A DNA stretch of 64,000 nt. Origin: WLMZ01 sp037140375. Its GTDB lineage: Bacteria; Actinomycetota; Acidimicrobiia; Acidimicrobiales; Ilumatobacteraceae. The notes beneath the pieces are model-generated. The model did not search any database. It was not told the DNA's origin and saw only the letters and a program-made list of their open reading frames with translations. Of this stretch, positions 50,099 to 59,105 are shown piece by piece (the stretch's first letter is position 1; every line of letters begins with the position of its first letter). The DNA lies in contig JBAXER010000004.1 of NCBI GenBank assembly GCA_037140375.1, forward strand, positions 1 to 64,000, in the 5' to 3' direction. The position numbers and the translations under genes were made by a program.

Positions 50099-51012
50099 GT
50101 CTCGCGCGCGCGGATGATGTCGAGCACCTGCTTTCGAACCCGAGCCTTCGACCGGATATGCCGATCCCCCATGTAAACAACCATCCAGCCCTGCGCAGCG
50201 AGCGAATGCTCGCGAGCCTCATCATGGTGAACCGCCTCAGATCCGAAGTGAAACTGTCGGCTGTGTGCCTCGATTGCCAATTTCACCCGAGGCACCGCGA
50301 AATCGACACGCGCCACAAACTGCCCCGACTCGGCGACGACTACGTGCTGTCGAACCAATCCTTCGATGCCCCGCAGGCACGCCTCGAGCCGCAGCTCAAG
50401 GGTCGACTCCGTTGGCCGGAGATGACGCTCGGCCTCGTCGAGCAACGTCAGCAGAACACGAGTGCCGCTCTGGCCAGGTCGGTGCAGACGCTCGGCTGTT
50501 TCGCGTAACCACTGCAGACTTGCGCCCCGACGCCACGCAGATTCAAACGCCGCGCGAACTCGATCAATCGGATCGACGGCACCTAGATCGGCCAACGTGC
50601 GGGCAATTCCGGTGCAGCGGATGTTGTCGATGTAAACCGCGTCACAGCCCGGAACGAGCGATCGATGTTGCTCGGCGAACGAGGCGATCACTGGGCGCCA
50701 ATTCGGAACGATGACCTCGATCGGCCGGCGCGCATATCCATCGAATCCGTGTAGTGCAGCCGCTGAACGATGGCTGGCGATTCCGGCCTGCGACGAAGCA
50801 AGCGTGGCGACGGTGAGCCGCTGCTCCCACGTGGGCACGGATCCAACGACAACCAACACGCCGGGCAGCGGCTCAAGCAGATGCCCCGACGATTTCAGCC
50901 GGGCAACAACTTTGGTGGAGATCCCAAGTTCGGCAGCCTGCTTGCGGGTAACCGCGCCGTGGCGAGAAGCTGCAAACTCGCCTACGGCACCCCATTGGGC
51001 GCAGGCGAACAT
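50095..51012 (-). CDS. HTH-DUF559 protein (AbiEi-like N-terminus, endonuclease-like C-terminus)
   Basis: A 305-aa protein common in actinobacteria. The N-terminal winged HTH resembles AbiEi antitoxin-type regulators (RHGAVTRKQAAELGISTKVVARL, then LPGVLVV). The middle is helical. The C-terminal DUF559/Vsr-like fold has RVDFAVPRVKLAIEAHS, with Asp and Glu of a PD-(D/E)xK-type site, then HHDEAREHSLAAQGWMVVY. It may be a DNA-binding nuclease or a regulator; the function is not established. It has its own TAACCT hexamer 6 nt before the ATG and is flanked by two 65-bp direct repeats, which suggests insertion as a unit. Confidence 0.8.
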   Translation of the reverse strand: MFACAQWGAVGEFAASRHGAVTRKQAAELGISTKVVARLKSSGHLLEPLPGVLVVVGSVPTWEQRLTVATLASSQAGIASHRSAAALHGFDGYARRPIEVIVPNWRPVIASFAEQHRSLVPGCDAVYIDNIRCTGIARTLADLGAVDPIDRVRAAFESAWRRGASLQWLRETAERLHRPGQSGTRVLLTLLDEAERHLRPTESTLELRLEACLRGIEGLVRQHVVVAESGQFVARVDFAVPRVKLAIEAHSRQFHFGSEAVHHDEAREHSLAAQGWMVVYMGDRHIRSKARVRKQVLDIIRARET

Positions 51013-51052
51013 GGGCCAAGGTTATGGAGCGTGGGCTGAGATCACGACGCCT

Positions 51053-51117
51053 GTCGCGAAGTGGCGGCGTACACGCCCGTGAAGGGCGTGAGCGCCGCCA
51101 CTTCGCCGCCGACTTAC
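51053..51117. repeat. 65-bp direct repeat, copy 3 of the 49-bp palindrome
   Basis: The core is 51057-51105, identical to copy 2. The repeat ends at the stop codon of the YceH-like gene. Distance between copies 2 and 3 is 1019 bp, one gene long. Confidence 0.92.
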
Positions 51118-51722
51118 AGCAGGTCGGCGAGGGCGGCTTCGAGCTTGGCCACGCGTTCTTCGAGCTGGGCCACGCGATCGACCACGCTGCCGGCAAGACC
51201 CGATGCAGTGACGGCAGCGGGCGGCGCCGATTGCTCGGCCTCTTCGGCGACAAGCTGCTGCCAGCGCTGCTCTTTTTGTCCGTGCTGGCGCTCGATGAGC
51301 TGCACGAACTGACGCTCGGCAAGTTGATGGAGGCACGTGTCGACATCGGCCACATTGTCGAAGTTGTGCAACCGTTCGGTACGCGTACGAAGTTCGGCCG
51401 CAGTCTGTGGGCCGCGAACCAGCAGCACCCCCATCACGGCAGCATCGGCTGCCTCAAGCGCGAACTTCTCGTCGAATACTTGGCGAACTCGCACGACCCC
51501 GCGACCATGCGTGGGATGCACAATGCGCGCACAGCCCTGAGCCTTGAGCGTGCTGACTGCAGCGTCGACCTCGTGTTCGTCGAGCGTCATGACGGGATCA
51601 CGCGACGACGACTGGTTGCACGCCGACACCAGCGAGTTCATCGATAACGGATACTGATCGGGAACCGTGCGTTCTTTTTCGATCAGACAACCAAGTACGC
51701 GGCCTTCGATGACAGAGAACAT
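51114..51722 (-). CDS. YceH/DUF480 (UPF0502) family protein
   Basis: A 202-aa protein of two winged-helix domains. The start VIEGRVLGCLIEKERTVPDQYPLS and mid-part SLVSACNQSSSRDPVM are characteristic, with MGVLLVRGPQTAAELRTRTERLH in the second domain. A C-terminal coiled coil (QLEERVAKLEAALADLL) is likely for dimerisation. The function is unknown in the family; a nucleic-acid-binding role is presumed. TAGCTT lies 6 nt before the ATG. Confidence 0.85.
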   Translation of the reverse strand: MFSVIEGRVLGCLIEKERTVPDQYPLSMNSLVSACNQSSSRDPVMTLDEHEVDAAVSTLKAQGCARIVHPTHGRGVVRVRQVFDEKFALEAADAAVMGVLLVRGPQTAAELRTRTERLHNFDNVADVDTCLHQLAERQFVQLIERQHGQKEQRWQQLVAEEAEQSAPPAAVTASGLAGSVVDRVAQLEERVAKLEAALADLL

Positions 51723-51731
51723 GGGTGCAAG

Positions 51732-53057
51732 CTACCCCTGTTGCGGCTCGCGATCGGGACGATTGCGACGCCACTGTTGCCACTCGCCCACCCGCGGCGA
51801 GCCCTCGACGCGATGACCCGACTTGGCGGTATGCACACGTTGGCTGGTGTAGATACTTCGGTGGCCACTGAACGCATAGGCAATGACGCAACCCACGGCG
51901 ATGGGAGCAAACGCTGCCCCACCAAACAGCTCGACACCCATGATGGCGCAAGCAATCGGCGTGTTCGCTGCCCCAGCAAACACGGCGCAGAAACCAACCG
52001 CCGCAAGAAGCCGACCATCGAGCCCGAGGGGCAGGGCAAGTGCCGAGCCAAGCGTGGCGCCCATCATGAACAGCGGCGTGACCTCGCCGCCGATGAAACC
52101 GCTGCCGATGGCGATGATCGTGAACAGCAACTTGAGAGCGAACACCGCAAAGCCGAGATGGTCGCCGTGCAGCGCACGCGCGGTGAGGGGCGACGACAAG
52201 CCCTGATAGTCGTGACCAAACAACAGCACGAGTGCGATGGTTGCCGTGCCGCCGATGAATGGCCGCAGTGGCGCCCACGGCACGCGCCGCGCCAGCATCG
52301 CTTTGAGGCCGTGCACCCACGACGAATAGGCGGCGCCAACAAGGCCGAACAAGAGGCTGGCCGCGGCGACTCGAAGCAGCACCGACGCGGTGACATGGGG
52401 GCTGAGCGCGTCGAACAGCGAGTGCTTGGCGCCGAGGGCACGCAACACCCGGTCGCCAACGATCGACGCGGTGAGCGCCGGAACCAGCGCCTCGAACCGC
52501 ATACGCCCGATGGACTGCACCTCGAGCGCAAACACTGCGCCCGCTACCGGCACCCCAAACACGGCGCCGAAACCGCCCGCCAACGACGCAATAAGCATGA
52601 CCCGGCGATCGGCGGCCGAAAGCCGAATAACCCGCGCCAGCGCATCGGACAAGGTGCCCGACATCTGTAACGCAGTGCCCTCGCGCCCAGCGGAAGCACC
52701 AAACAGATGCGAGAGCCACGTGCCCACAAGCACCATCGGCGCCATCCGCTGCGGCACCCACGCGGTGGGCTCGTGGATCTCGTCGAGCAACAAGTTGTTG
52801 CCCTCGCGAGAGCGACCGCCGAAGTAGTGATAGACGACCCCGATTGCGAGGCCCACCACTGGCAACAGATAGACCAACCACTGCCGGCCGTCTTCGCGCC
52901 AATGCGTGACACGCTCGAGGCCCTCGAGAAAGACCCACGATGCAGCGCCAGCCAATGCACCCGAGAGCGCACCCAGCGCCGCCCAGCGCACGAGACGCAC
53001 CAGCAACGAAATCTGCTCGGTTGCGTAGCTGCGCCAACGAATGAGGGCCGTGTCCAT
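51732..53057 (-). CDS. CLC-type anion/proton antiporter, possibly fluoride-type
   Basis: A 441-aa, roughly 12-helix membrane protein of the CLC family. The gating-Glu motif reads GREGTALQMSG, and in place of the chloride-selective GSGIP loop there is SREGNNLLLDEIHEP. From memory of the family, GNNL plus GREGT marks the fluoride-exporting CLC-F branch, so fluoride export is a reasonable inference. Other marks are GFIGGEVTPLFMMGATLG and GFCAVFAGAANTPIACAIMG. It lies 9 bp after pcrA with no room for a fluoride riboswitch. Confidence 0.82.
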   Translation of the reverse strand: MDTALIRWRSYATEQISLLVRLVRWAALGALSGALAGAASWVFLEGLERVTHWREDGRQWLVYLLPVVGLAIGVVYHYFGGRSREGNNLLLDEIHEPTAWVPQRMAPMVLVGTWLSHLFGASAGREGTALQMSGTLSDALARVIRLSAADRRVMLIASLAGGFGAVFGVPVAGAVFALEVQSIGRMRFEALVPALTASIVGDRVLRALGAKHSLFDALSPHVTASVLLRVAAASLLFGLVGAAYSSWVHGLKAMLARRVPWAPLRPFIGGTATIALVLLFGHDYQGLSSPLTARALHGDHLGFAVFALKLLFTIIAIGSGFIGGEVTPLFMMGATLGSALALPLGLDGRLLAAVGFCAVFAGAANTPIACAIMGVELFGGAAFAPIAVGCVIAYAFSGHRSIYTSQRVHTAKSGHRVEGSPRVGEWQQWRRNRPDREPQQG

Positions 53058-53066
53058 TGGGTTGTT

Positions 53067-55373
53067 CTACAACTTCTTCAGCGGCGCCCACGCGAGGGCG
53101 AGATGTTTCGTGCCTACGTCGCGGAATCGGATGGTTGCCTCGGCCTTTTCGCCGCTGCCTTCGATGTTGATGATGACACCCTCACCGAACGACGGATGCT
53201 CGACATCGTCGCCCACGCGCAGCGCCAACAACTGCGAGTTAGCGGGCTGCGGGGCCAAGCGCTTGCCAGCGTTGATAGCGGCATCGACAACGCGCTCTCG
53301 ATGGGCTTCGGCGGCCTCGCGGCTGTGCGAATCGCCGGAGTCTCCCGAGCGCGATCGGTAGGCGCCAGCGCCCGCGTATGAGCCTGAACCCGATCCGGAA
53401 TCGCGATCGCGGTAGCTCTGACGGCCATATGAACTGCGCCCAGCGACGTTGCCCTTTTGCTCTTGCAGTTCGGGCGGGATCTCGTCGAGGAAGCGCGACG
53501 ACGGGTTGTACTGCGTGCTGCCAAACAGGCTGCGGCTCCAGGCGTGCGACACATGAAGTTTCTGCTGGGCGCGCGTGATGCCCACATAGGCAAGGCGCCG
53601 TTCTTCTTCGAGTTCGTCAGGGTCGCTCTGCGCCCGCACGTGCGGGAAGATGCCTTCTTCCATGCCCACCAAGAACACGTACGGAAACTCGAGCCCCTTG
53701 GCCGCATGCAGGGTCATCATCACAACACGATTGTCATCGTCGAGTTCGTCGGTGTCGGCCACCAGCGATACCTGCTCGAGAAACTCATCGACTCGGGTGA
53801 ACTCGCGAGCCGACCCAATGAGCTCGCCAATGTTCTCGAGCCGACCGGCTGCCTCGACTGAACTTTCGGCTTCGAGCTCGGCGAGATAGCCACTTTGATC
53901 GAGCGCCGCTTGCAGCACATCGGCGGGCGAGCCATCGAGCATGTGGGCGAGCGAATCGAGCAAGGCTGCGAACGAAGCAACCCCACGCGCCGCGCCGCCA
54001 CCCAGACCGGCCTCGTCGGCATGACGCATCGCGTCGATGAAACCGTCGCCGGTCTCGCGTGCCCACGCATCGAGCTTGCCAACGCTGGTGTCACCGATGC
54101 CCCGCTTGGGCACGTTGAGCACACGCTTGATGCTGACTTCGTCGGCCGGATTCACGATGGCACGCAGATACGCCATGGCGTCTTTGATTTCACGCCGATC
54201 GTAAAAGCGCGTGCCGCCAACCACCTTGTAGGGAATGCCCTGGCGCATCAACGCTTCTTCGACCACACGGCTTTGCGCGTTAGTGCGGTAAAAGATGGCG
54301 ATCTCTTTCCACATCACGGCTTGGTTGTCGTGAACATCGGTGGCGGTGCGCGCCACCCACATCGCCTCATCGCCTTCGTCGTCGGCGTGATAGCGGGTGA
54401 TGGTCTCACCCCGGCCAAGCTCGCTCCACAAGGTCTTGAGCTTGCGCGCTGGGTTGTTGGCGATGACCGAGTTCGCGGCATCGAGAATGATCTGCGTGCT
54501 GCGGTAGTTCTGGTTGAGCACGATGGTGGTCACATCTTCGAAGGCTTCTTCGAACTGCAAGATGTTGCGCAGATCGGCGCCACGAAAGCGGTACACCGAC
54601 TGGTCTTGGTCGCCCACAACAGTGACGTTTTGATGCAGGGCACCGAGCATCAAAACGATCTGGTTCTGCGCCGTGTTGGTGTCTTGATACTCGTCGATAA
54701 GGATGTGTAGAAATCGCTCTTGGTACTGATTCAGCACTTCGGGATGTTGACGAAAGAGCAACACCACATTGGTGAGCAAATCGTCGAAATCCATCGCTCC
54801 AGCCTTATGCAGCCGCACCTGATAGTCGCGGTAGATCTCGGCGTTCTTGCGATCTAACGGCGTCGCAGCGGTAGTGAGCGCGTCGCCGGGAAACATCAAC
54901 TCGTTCTTCCACTTGCTGATCACGTTGTGAACGCCGCGGGGCGTGAACCGTTTCGAGTCGAGTGCGAGATCGCGAATGACGTAACCAGTGAGGCGCTGCG
55001 CATCGCTTTGGTCGTAGATGCTGAACGAACGTGGGTAGCCGAGCAGATCGGCGTGCGCACGCAGGATTCGCACGCACGCAGCGTGGAATGTGCTGACCCA
55101 CATGTTCTTTGCTGCCGGACCGACAAGATTGCCGACCCGCTCTTTCATTTCGCCAGCGGCCTTGTTGGTAAACGTGATGGCCAAGATGCGCTGCGGATGC
55201 ACGCCTTCGCTATCGATGAGATGCGCGATGCGATGGGTAAGCACGCGGGTCTTGCCCGAGCCGGCACCAGCCACCACAAGCAACGGCCCGCCGGTATGCA
55301 CCACCGCGTCAAGTTGATCGGAGTTGAGCCCGGTGAGTAGTGAAGTTGGGGAATCGTCATCAAACAGCGACAT
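53067..55373 (-). CDS. pcrA: ATP-dependent DNA helicase PcrA/UvrD
   Basis: SF1A 3'-5' helicase for nucleotide-excision and replication-fork repair (768 aa). Motifs: Walker A VVAGAGSGKTRVLTHR, II DEYQDTN, III GDQDQSVYRFRGAD, IV LNQNYRST, V TLHAAKGLEFPYVFL, VI RRLAYVGITRAQQKL. A Ser/Tyr/Gly linker precedes the C-terminal Tudor-like domain (GDDVEHPSFGEGVIINIEG), which contacts RNA polymerase in relatives. The ATG has TAGGAT 9 nt upstream. In mycobacteria uvrD1 is also near sucCD. Confidence 0.95.
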   Translation of the reverse strand: MSLFDDDSPTSLLTGLNSDQLDAVVHTGGPLLVVAGAGSGKTRVLTHRIAHLIDSEGVHPQRILAITFTNKAAGEMKERVGNLVGPAAKNMWVSTFHAACVRILRAHADLLGYPRSFSIYDQSDAQRLTGYVIRDLALDSKRFTPRGVHNVISKWKNELMFPGDALTTAATPLDRKNAEIYRDYQVRLHKAGAMDFDDLLTNVVLLFRQHPEVLNQYQERFLHILIDEYQDTNTAQNQIVLMLGALHQNVTVVGDQDQSVYRFRGADLRNILQFEEAFEDVTTIVLNQNYRSTQIILDAANSVIANNPARKLKTLWSELGRGETITRYHADDEGDEAMWVARTATDVHDNQAVMWKEIAIFYRTNAQSRVVEEALMRQGIPYKVVGGTRFYDRREIKDAMAYLRAIVNPADEVSIKRVLNVPKRGIGDTSVGKLDAWARETGDGFIDAMRHADEAGLGGGAARGVASFAALLDSLAHMLDGSPADVLQAALDQSGYLAELEAESSVEAAGRLENIGELIGSAREFTRVDEFLEQVSLVADTDELDDDNRVVMMTLHAAKGLEFPYVFLVGMEEGIFPHVRAQSDPDELEEERRLAYVGITRAQQKLHVSHAWSRSLFGSTQYNPSSRFLDEIPPELQEQKGNVAGRSSYGRQSYRDRDSGSGSGSYAGAGAYRSRSGDSGDSHSREAAEAHRERVVDAAINAGKRLAPQPANSQLLALRVGDDVEHPSFGEGVIINIEGSGEKAEATIRFRDVGTKHLALAWAPLKKL

Positions 55374-55417
55374 GGCTCACCCATCCTAGAGATGGGGTGT
55401 CGCATGCACAGGATGGG

Positions 55418-56620
55418 TCAGCGAATGATGCGCACCGGCAGCTGACGAGGTCCGCGAACTTGGCCCACGCTCCAGGTGATGGCATCGGCGTCGGCAAGCT
55501 CGAAGTTAGGGAAGTGAGCAAGGAACTCTTCGACAGCGATGCGCAGTTCGAGCCGAGCGAGGTTCGAGCCGAGGCAGCGATGAATGCCAAGACCAAATGC
55601 CGCGTGACGATTCTCTTCACGGTCGATGAGCACTTCGTCGGCACGGTCGAACGCGAGCGGGTCTACGTTGGCCGCAGGGAATGGAAGCAGAACCCACTCG
55701 TCGACCTTCATCGGACATCCGCCGATCTCGACATCTTCTTTCACCATTCGTGCCATCGTGACTGGCGCGTAGGCACGCAACAGTTCCTCGATGGCAGTGG
55801 GGACCAGTTCGGGTTCAGTCAAGAGGCGCTCGCGGTCGGCGGGCGTTGCTGCAAGGTGCATCAGGCTGGAGCCAATGGCGCTCCAGGTGGTGTCGATGCC
55901 AGCCACAAGTAACAGCACCATGGTGCCGCGAACGTGGCCCTCGCTGAGCGGCTCGCCACCAATTTCGGCGTTGAGCAAGAAACTGGTGAGGTCGTCACGA
56001 GGGTGAGCGACATGGCGAGCGATCTGCTCATCGAGATACGCAGCAAGACGACCGAAGGCCATCATGCGCTGCTCCATGTCGATGTTGACGCCTTCGAGCA
56101 CATCGTGCACGAACCCGCGGAACAAGTCGGCGTCTTCCAATGGGAAGCCAAGCATGAGCGCGATCACGTTGACCGGAATGTGCTGCGCGTATTGAACGGC
56201 GGCATCGACCACATCGGCATCACCCATGTCGGCCAACAGGCGCCGACACAGTTCGCGAATGTCTTTCTCGAGCGGCTCGATCACCTTTGGAGAAAACGCT
56301 GGCAACAGCAACCGACGTGCCTCGTGATGAAACGGGGGGTCGCTTGAAATGGGAGGCGCGTTGCCGATTGGGCTTTGAGCGATAGGCATGAACGGCGACA
56401 CCACGACCGAGCGGGAGGTGAAGTGCTCGGTGTCGTAGGCAATCTGCGTGACGAGTTCGTGTGTCACGGGCAGCCATGTGCCGTTGTAACGATCGGTGTG
56501 CGCCACGGGGCACTGCTCGCGCAGTTGTGCCCAAATTTCGGGAGCGTTGGCGTTGTATTCGGGGTCAGCGTGATCAAAATCGGTCGCCCAGTCGGTAACC
56601 GGACCATAAATGGAAGTCAT
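55418..56620 (-). CDS. Cytochrome P450
   Basis: A 400-aa soluble bacterial P450. I-helix VAGIDTTWSAIG (oxygen-activating Thr), K-helix ExxR in EELLRAYAP, and the haem loop AFGLGIHRCLGSNLARLEL with the Cys ligand are all present. The substrate is unknown; no dedicated ferredoxin is adjacent. The ATG has TACAGT 6 nt upstream and is divergent to yaaA with a 30-bp gap. Confidence 0.93.
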   Translation of the reverse strand: MTSIYGPVTDWATDFDHADPEYNANAPEIWAQLREQCPVAHTDRYNGTWLPVTHELVTQIAYDTEHFTSRSVVVSPFMPIAQSPIGNAPPISSDPPFHHEARRLLLPAFSPKVIEPLEKDIRELCRRLLADMGDADVVDAAVQYAQHIPVNVIALMLGFPLEDADLFRGFVHDVLEGVNIDMEQRMMAFGRLAAYLDEQIARHVAHPRDDLTSFLLNAEIGGEPLSEGHVRGTMVLLLVAGIDTTWSAIGSSLMHLAATPADRERLLTEPELVPTAIEELLRAYAPVTMARMVKEDVEIGGCPMKVDEWVLLPFPAANVDPLAFDRADEVLIDREENRHAAFGLGIHRCLGSNLARLELRIAVEEFLAHFPNFELADADAITWSVGQVRGPRQLPVRIIR

Positions 56621-56626
56621 GACACG

Positions 56627-56644
56627 ACTGTATGCCGGTTAAAT
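56627..56644. promoter_or_regulatory. Paired divergent leaderless -10 elements
   Basis: In the 30-bp gap, TACAGT on the minus strand (56632-56627) lies 6 nt before the P450 ATG and TTAAAT on the plus strand (56639-56644) lies 6 nt before the yaaA ATG. Confidence 0.45.
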
Positions 56645-56650
56645 CAACGA

Positions 56651-57382
56651 ATGGCCAACCAACCGCTCGCTATTTTGTTGCCTCCATCGGAGGGCAAAGC
56701 GTCAGGTGGAGGCAAGACCTTGTGGAGTCCAGCCGATGGCCAGTTCGGTGCTGAGCTTGGCGCTCAGCGGCAATTGCTGGTCGATGCCCTCGCCGCTGCG
56801 CATGGTGGCGACGAGAAACTACTTGGCGTGGGCGGCAAACATTTGGCCGCTGCGCTGCAAGCCAACAGCACGCTCGCCGCTGCCCCGGCGCTGCCCGCAT
56901 CGAGTCGATACACCGGCGTTGTATGGGATCACCTCGACCTGAAGTCGATGCCCGCAGCCGACCAACGTCGGGCGGCGCGCAGCGTGTTTGTGATCTCGGG
57001 CTTGCTCGGAGTCGTAGCGGCCGGCGAGCCAACGCCCGAGTACCGGCTCAAGATGGGAGCTCGGCTCGCAGGATTCGGTGTCTTGAGCACGTGGTGGCGC
57101 AACGACCTGAGCGACGCGCTCAACGAGGTGCTCGCCAAGCGGGTGGTGATCGACCTGCTCCCCAACGAACATCGCGCTGCGTGGACGCCAACCCCCGATC
57201 GCTACCGCGAAGGAGTTCGGGTGGGCTTCATCGAGCGCGATGGCAAAGTGGCCGGGCATGACGCCAAGGCAGCCAAGGGCATGCTTGCTCGCCACGTTCT
57301 TACCACCGGCGGCGACGCAATCGCAGCGCTGCGGACCTGGCGCCACCACCGTTTCGACCTCGACATCGCCGAACTCGGCTGA
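56651..57382 (+). CDS. yaaA: Peroxide-stress/iron-limiting protein YaaA (DUF328)
   Basis: A 243-aa DNA-binding-fold protein of the YaaA family, which limits intracellular iron under H2O2 stress in E. coli. The start AILLPPSEGKASGG is diagnostic, with YTGVVWDHLDL and VVIDLLPNEHRAAW later. ATG 56651 has TTAAAT 6 nt upstream; a longer frame would be antisense to the P450 gene. A short perfect hairpin GGCTGA-AC-TCAGCC spans its stop and the next stop. Confidence 0.88.
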   Translation: MANQPLAILLPPSEGKASGGGKTLWSPADGQFGAELGAQRQLLVDALAAAHGGDEKLLGVGGKHLAAALQANSTLAAAPALPASSRYTGVVWDHLDLKSMPAADQRRAARSVFVISGLLGVVAAGEPTPEYRLKMGARLAGFGVLSTWWRNDLSDALNEVLAKRVVIDLLPNEHRAAWTPTPDRYREGVRVGFIERDGKVAGHDAKAAKGMLARHVLTTGGDAIAALRTWRHHRFDLDIAELG

Positions 57383-57384
57383 AC

Positions 57385-58242
57385 TCAGCCGGCGTGAGCC
57401 ACCTTGGCGAGCCATTCGTTGAGCTGACGCAGCGCACCTCCGGTAGAGGCATACATCCGCTTTTCGGCATCCCACGCGTCGGTGACGCTGAGCATGCGCG
57501 CAGCGAGATCGGGCCGCTCGAGCAATACGCCCAGCGGTGTGCGCTGCACGAGGATCGTGAACACAATCGCATCGGTTTGTGGAAGCCGCCGCAACGTCTG
57601 ACGCTCGCTGCGAATCCACATCGGCGATCCGTCGGCTTCGATAACCAGTTCGACATTTGGGGTGCCTGCGCTCGCGAGACCTCCACGTTCGATGAGATCG
57701 AGACGTGGCGTCGGCGCAACGATCCAGTTGCGCCGCCATACCGGACGGTCCACTCTGAGTCGGTCGTGCAGACGATCGACCTTCGCGCTCAACTCGTCTT
57801 CGTAGTGGGCCACGGGTCCGTGCACACCAGCGAGCGACCTACCCACTTTGTCGGCGATGCACCAGTGCGTGGGGAAGCACACCGCACCCGCCGTGAGTAC
57901 CCACTCGCCATCGATCTTCTGTAAGACGGCGAGATCTTCCTGCACCAAACGCGCCGCCTCGATCAGCGGATGTGCATCGCCCGCAGGCGCAGCAATCTCG
58001 ACACCACGGTCAGACAGCCATGCCTGCACCTCGGCGAGCACTTCGGCCCCAGCCGCTTCGGTACCCGGCATCGCCGCAAACACCGATGAGTGGTCGGCCT
58101 CAAGCAGGGCCGCCTTTTGAGCGAGATAGAAATCGCATTCGTCGTTGACAACCAGCCAGTTTTCAAGCTTGAGCGCGCGCGTCCCCATCGCCAAATACGG
58201 CGGCCCAGGCTCGAGCCAAAGCTCGTCGAGCCAATCGGTCAC
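57385..58242 (-). CDS. DUF3445 (haem-dependent oxidative N-demethylase-like) protein
   Basis: A 285-aa protein of the DUF3445 family; relatives include the haem-dependent dimethylamine oxidative demethylase alpha subunit. Marks are LVQEDLAVLQK, AGAVCFPTHWCIADKVGRSLAGVHGPV, WRRNWIVAPTP and IRSERQTLRRLPQTDAIVFTI. GTG 58242 overlaps the SDR stop as GTGA, so the two are coupled; a longer frame is rejected. The substrate is unknown. Confidence 0.85.
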   Translation of the reverse strand: MTDWLDELWLEPGPPYLAMGTRALKLENWLVVNDECDFYLAQKAALLEADHSSVFAAMPGTEAAGAEVLAEVQAWLSDRGVEIAAPAGDAHPLIEAARLVQEDLAVLQKIDGEWVLTAGAVCFPTHWCIADKVGRSLAGVHGPVAHYEDELSAKVDRLHDRLRVDRPVWRRNWIVAPTPRLDLIERGGLASAGTPNVELVIEADGSPMWIRSERQTLRRLPQTDAIVFTILVQRTPLGVLLERPDLAARMLSVTDAWDAEKRMYASTGGALRQLNEWLAKVAHAG

Positions 58243-59066
58243 GCAGGGTTCTCCTGAGCCACGGCGCGCTGCATGCGCTCGATGGGGGCTTGGCCGTAGT
58301 CGGGGTGAGTGAGGATCCAAAACTGGTCGGCCTTGATTGCGCCGACAACTTGCATCGCCACGTCTTCGGGTGAGATGCCGTTCTCGACGCCGTCGCGGAG
58401 AATCTGATCCATGAACTGGCCAATGGGGTTCGCGGTGGCAGCGGGCTTGTCGCCAAGGCGATCGGCCCATGTCATCTGCGCCATCAATTCAGTGCGTACA
58501 AAACCCGGGCACAACACCGACACGCTGACCGGCGAACCAGTGCCCTTGAGTTCAAGGAAAAGTCCCTCGCTGAGCGCCACCACGCCATGCTTGGTCACGT
58601 TGTAGGGAGCCGCACCGGGCATCGCCACGAGGCCAGCCATCGAGGCCGTGTTCACAATGTGCCCCTCGGCTTGCTCTTGCATGATCGGCAAGAAGGCGCG
58701 GATGCCGTGGATGACGCCATACAGGTTGATGCCAACAACCCAATCCCACACGCTCATCGGCCCGGTCCACGGGTCGCCCGTGCCCACGACGCCAGCGTTG
58801 TTGCACAACACATGCGCTGCGCCATATCGCTCGAGGGTGCGCTGCGCGAGCGACTGCACCGACTCTTCGAGAGCCGTGTCACACACCACCGGGAAGACAT
58901 CGCCACCCACCTCGGACAGCTGCGCTTCGACCGAGCGCAACCGCACTTCGTCGATGTCGGCAAGCACTACTTTCATGCCCTCAGCAACGAACTGTTCGGC
59001 AATTGACTTACCGATACCACTGCCCGCACCTGTGACTACCGCAACCTTGCCGACGAGATTTTCCAT
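58239..59066 (-). CDS. Classical short-chain dehydrogenase/reductase
   Basis: A 275-aa NAD(P)-dependent oxidoreductase. TGAGSGIGKSIAEQF (TGxxxGxG), NNAGVVG, catalytic Ser in NTASMAGL and YxxxK in YNVTKHG are all present. Asp at the end of strand 2 (VVLADID) favours NAD. The substrate is unknown. ATG 59066 has TAGTGT 7 nt upstream. It precedes DUF3445 with a 4-bp overlap. Confidence 0.92.
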   Translation of the reverse strand: MENLVGKVAVVTGAGSGIGKSIAEQFVAEGMKVVLADIDEVRLRSVEAQLSEVGGDVFPVVCDTALEESVQSLAQRTLERYGAAHVLCNNAGVVGTGDPWTGPMSVWDWVVGINLYGVIHGIRAFLPIMQEQAEGHIVNTASMAGLVAMPGAAPYNVTKHGVVALSEGLFLELKGTGSPVSVSVLCPGFVRTELMAQMTWADRLGDKPAATANPIGQFMDQILRDGVENGISPEDVAMQVVGAIKADQFWILTHPDYGQAPIERMQRAVAQENPA

Positions 59067-59073
59067 GTGCGTC

Positions 59074-59098
59074 ACACTATGCACCTATGCCGTACGGT
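59074..59098. promoter_or_regulatory. Paired divergent leaderless -10 elements
   Basis: TAGTGT on the minus strand (59079-59074) is 7 nt before the SDR ATG, and TACGGT on the plus strand (59093-59098) is 7 nt before the SCO6745-like ATG. Confidence 0.5.
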
Positions 59099-59105
59099 TG
59101 GCCAG

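Noticed and set aside
53058..53066. Fluoride riboswitch in front of the CLC gene
   Set aside because: There are only 9 bases between pcrA and the CLC start, and no crcB-type motif was seen in the pcrA 3' end.
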